A DNA stretch of 7,090 nucleotides from Candidatus Adiutrix sp. (lineage in GTDB: Bacteria; Desulfobacterota; Desulfarculia; Adiutricales; Adiutricaceae). Positions 5,534 to 7,090 of this stretch are shown in pieces. The stretch lies in NCBI GenBank assembly GCA_031285975.1, contig JAITVE010000234.1, positions 1 to 7,090 of the forward strand. The letters are read 5' to 3'. The first letter of the stretch is position 1, and every line of letters starts with the position of its first letter. Made by a program: the position numbers and the translations under genes. A model generated the notes under the pieces. That model was not told the DNA's origin. It saw nothing but the letters and a program-made list of their open reading frames with translations, and searched no databases.

Positions 5534-5571
5534 AAAAGAGGGCGGGATTCAGTTGAATCGCGCCCTCTTTT
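5534..5571. terminator. Bidirectional intrinsic terminator
   Basis: AAAAGAGGGCG (5534-5544) pairs with CGCCCTCTTTT (5561-5571). After one G-G mismatch, GATTC pairs with GAATC around the loop AGTT. A T-run ends the plus-strand hairpin, and on the minus strand the stem is followed by a T-rich stretch (TTTTATTTTTT). It lies between the stop of the zinc-ribbon/pseudo-receiver gene (5517) and the stop of the convergent gene (5599), so it can end both transcripts. Confidence 0.92.
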
Positions 5572-5598
5572 GTATTATGGTAGGACAGTCAGAATGCT

Positions 5599-6249
5599 CT
5601 AGTGGAGCCAGCCGCTGGGCCGCTCGTTCTGCCCCAGGCCGCTGAAATCGGCCAGCACGGCCAGGCGATCCAAAATGTCCTGGAGCCGGTCGCGGTTGTA
5701 ATGGGACAAGTCCTCGGTTTCGCTGGTTATTTTTATCAAGAGGGCCAGGGCCTCGTCCATGGCGTTGTTGATTTGGCGGCGCTGGTCGGCCAGTTTGCGG
5801 GTGAAGCCCCGGCGGGCATCATTTAAATACGCCAGAATCTTCCGGGCGGCCATGGCCTCCGGGCGGCTGGAGAGGCTCAGGGAGGGGCCGTCGAAATCCT
5901 CGGCCCCGGCCAGGCGGGCCACGATGTGGGAATAGCCCTTAAATTCCTCATTCAGGATAAAGCGATCCTGGTCGCGGTCGTCGGGCAGTTCCGCCGCCCG
6001 GTCAGCCAGGGCGTACATCCGGCCGATAACCTGATCCAACTCGTCGAAGGCCTCGGTGGCCTGGCGGCAATCCTGAATGATTTCAGGCATCCGGGCCATT
6101 TCATCCGACAGGTTCTCCAGGGAGTCGATGACGTCCAGCGGCTCCGAACCCAGGGCCAGGCCGGGCAGTTCCTGAGCCAAAATTTTGGCCACCTGTTCGT
6201 ATTTGTTCAAATCAGGGCAGGCGCTTTCAACTGTGCTGATGGATATCAT
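5599..6249 (-). CDS. Hypothetical helical protein with a flagellin D1-like segment
   Basis: A 216-aa acidic protein, apparently almost entirely alpha-helical, with no signal peptide, membrane span or Cys motif. I do not recognise a named family. Residues 75-126 read like the conserved D1 portion of flagellins: I-G-R-M-Y-A-L-A-D-R-A-A, then an acidic D-D-R-D-Q-D-R turn, N-E-E-F, I-V-A-R-L-A and F-D-G-P-S-L. Flagellins typically have L-x-x-L-A-x-Q-A-A, E-F/E-I-x-R-I-A and F-N-G-x-x-L in the same order. The usual flagellin N-terminal I-N-T-N segment is absent. A second long helical region (about 130-195) rich in Arg, Gln and Asp follows and may form a coiled coil. The ATG at 6249 has AAGGAG (6262-6257) 7 bases upstream, a strong start. 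The gene stands alone, ending at the bidirectional terminator and transcribed divergently from the corrinoid protein gene. Confidence 0.72.
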   Translation of the reverse strand: MISISTVESACPDLNKYEQVAKILAQELPGLALGSEPLDVIDSLENLSDEMARMPEIIQDCRQATEAFDELDQVIGRMYALADRAAELPDDRDQDRFILNEEFKGYSHIVARLAGAEDFDGPSLSLSSRPEAMAARKILAYLNDARRGFTRKLADQRRQINNAMDEALALLIKITSETEDLSHYNRDRLQDILDRLAVLADFSGLGQNERPSGWLH

Positions 6250-6386
6250 CTTTGGGCTCCTTCTTGGCTCGGTGGTGGTCGGTCGCTTTTGGGCAGTATT
6301 TGCCTCGCCGGACTAAGTAGCAACTATCCTGCCAAAATTTGAAGGTGCTTCGCGGCAAATGAATAACGTACTGACGAAATGAAATT

Positions 6387-7037
6387 ATGACCACAACTGC
6401 AACTTTGGAAGAATTGGGCCTGGCCCTGGTGGAACTCGACGATGCCCGCGCCGAGGATTTGACGCGGCGTTTGCTGGCCCTGAAGACGGAACCCGTCGAT
6501 ATTCTGACAGCCTGTGAGCAGGCCCTGGCCTCCATTGGCGAAAAATATGCCGTGGGCGAATATTACATCGCCGGGCTCATCATGGCCGGGGAGATTATGA
6601 GCCGCCTGGCCGCCCTGGTGACCCCTCACCTGGCCCCGGAAGCCCCCGAGGCCCAGGGGCGCGGCCGGGTGCTGATCGGCACCATTGAGGGCGACATCCA
6701 CGATTTGGGCAAAAATATAGCCGGGGCGCTCTTGTCCGCCCACGGCTTTGAGGTGCTGGATTTGGGGGTGGACGTGTCAGTCGCGGATTTCGTGCGCGAA
6801 TGCCGCAAGTTCAAGCCGGACATCGTGGGCCTCTCGGCCCTGCTGACCATGTGCTACCCCGCGCTGCAAAAAACCGTCGCCGGGCTGAAAACCTTCCGCC
6901 GCGACCGAGACCGCCCGGTCATCTTCATCAGCGGCGCTCAAATCACTGACGAGCTCCGCAAAAAATACGGCGCGGACTATTATGCCCGCTCAGCCGTGGA
7001 CACCGTCCAGCTCTGCCGGAAAATCCTCTGCCGATAG
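6387..7037 (+). CDS. Methyltransferase cognate corrinoid protein (MtaC/MtbC/MttC-like)
   Basis: A 216-aa two-domain cobalamin-binding protein, the usual length for the family. The N-terminal helical cap includes I-G-E-K-Y-A-V-G-E-Y-Y-I-A and the adjoining A-G-E-I-M. The Rossmann-like B12 domain carries G-T-I-E-G-D103-I-H105-D-L-G108-K-N-I, where His105 is the lower axial cobalt ligand, plus S150-A-L152. The third motif, normally G-G, is S182-G183. Such proteins shuttle methyl groups between a substrate-specific methyltransferase and a second methyltransferase, for example for methanol, methylamines or methoxylated aromatics, in anaerobic C1 metabolism. The substrate cannot be told from this subunit. 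No methyltransferase or reductive activase gene is in the window; a partner could lie downstream. The ATG at 6387 lacks a clear ribosome-binding site, and a 7-codon reading frame ends 4 bases before it. I found no convincing promoter between it and the divergent gene. Confidence 0.92.
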   Translation: MTTTATLEELGLALVELDDARAEDLTRRLLALKTEPVDILTACEQALASIGEKYAVGEYYIAGLIMAGEIMSRLAALVTPHLAPEAPEAQGRGRVLIGTIEGDIHDLGKNIAGALLSAHGFEVLDLGVDVSVADFVRECRKFKPDIVGLSALLTMCYPALQKTVAGLKTFRRDRDRPVIFISGAQITDELRKKYGADYYARSAVDTVQLCRKILCR

Positions 7038-7038
7038 G

Positions 7039-7075
7039 GTCTCATTACAAAAATTACTACCGTACTTAATGAGAC
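7039..7075. repeat. 9-base inverted repeat after the corrinoid protein gene
   Basis: GTCTCATTA (7039-7047) is the exact reverse complement of TAATGAGAC (7067-7075), separated by 19 AT-rich bases. It starts one base after the corrinoid gene's stop codon. No T-run follows, so it is not a typical intrinsic terminator. It could instead be an operator or leader element for a gene beginning at the window edge. Confidence 0.5.
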
Positions 7076-7078
7076 ACT

Positions 7079-7090
7079 ATGTCATCTACC
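7079..7090 (+). CDS. Possible start of a further gene, cut by the window end
   Basis: ATG at 7079 opens a frame (M-S-S-T) that runs off the window after four codons. The GAG at 7071-7073 is a poor ribosome-binding site. This is only a candidate; a methyltransferase partner of the corrinoid protein would be the expected neighbour. Confidence 0.15.

Noticed and set aside
6250..6386. Promoters between the helical protein gene and the corrinoid gene
   Set aside because: Candidate boxes on either strand (for example TTGCTA with AATACT leftward, TTGCCT with AACTAT rightward) match consensus too weakly to list as features.

Overview
The window comes from a GC-rich bacterium, most likely an anaerobic member of the former Deltaproteobacteria (Desulfobacterota). 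That placement is inferred from the gene mix: a PilT-type pilus motor cluster, an XdhC-family molybdoenzyme maturation protein and a corrinoid methyl-carrier protein, all in GC-rich coding sequence with short AT-rich regulatory gaps. No mobile element, rRNA, tRNA or CRISPR array is visible.

Layout. Positions 2-322 hold the 3' end of a DUF4130 (TIGR03915-type) DNA-metabolism protein, followed by an XdhC-family protein (348-1109). A YrdC/Sua5-type protein (1111-1767, minus strand) converges on it with one base between the stop codons. From a shared AT-rich control region (1768-1896) a 66-aa zinc-ribbon protein (1897-2097) runs the other way. The two divergent promoters appear to overlap at a palindromic -35 element. 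A long hairpin follows the zinc-ribbon gene.

The centre is a probable three-gene operon, 2391-5517: a canonical PilT retraction ATPase, a divergent second PilT/PilU-family ATPase, and a 255-aa protein joining an N-terminal zinc ribbon to a receiver-like domain that lacks the usual phospho-acceptor Asp. A candidate promoter with an operator-like dyad lies at 2287-2322, a hairpin abuts the ribosome-binding site, and a strong bidirectional terminator closes the operon at 5534-5571. The third gene looks like a regulator or localisation factor for the pilus motors, by context only, and is the most interesting part of the window.

Beyond the terminator, a 216-aa helical protein of unknown function (5599-6249, minus strand) carries a segment reminiscent of the flagellin D1 region. 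It is transcribed divergently from a methyltransferase cognate corrinoid protein (6387-7037). The corrinoid protein's methyltransferase partner is not in the window; a possible next gene may start at 7079, at the very edge.
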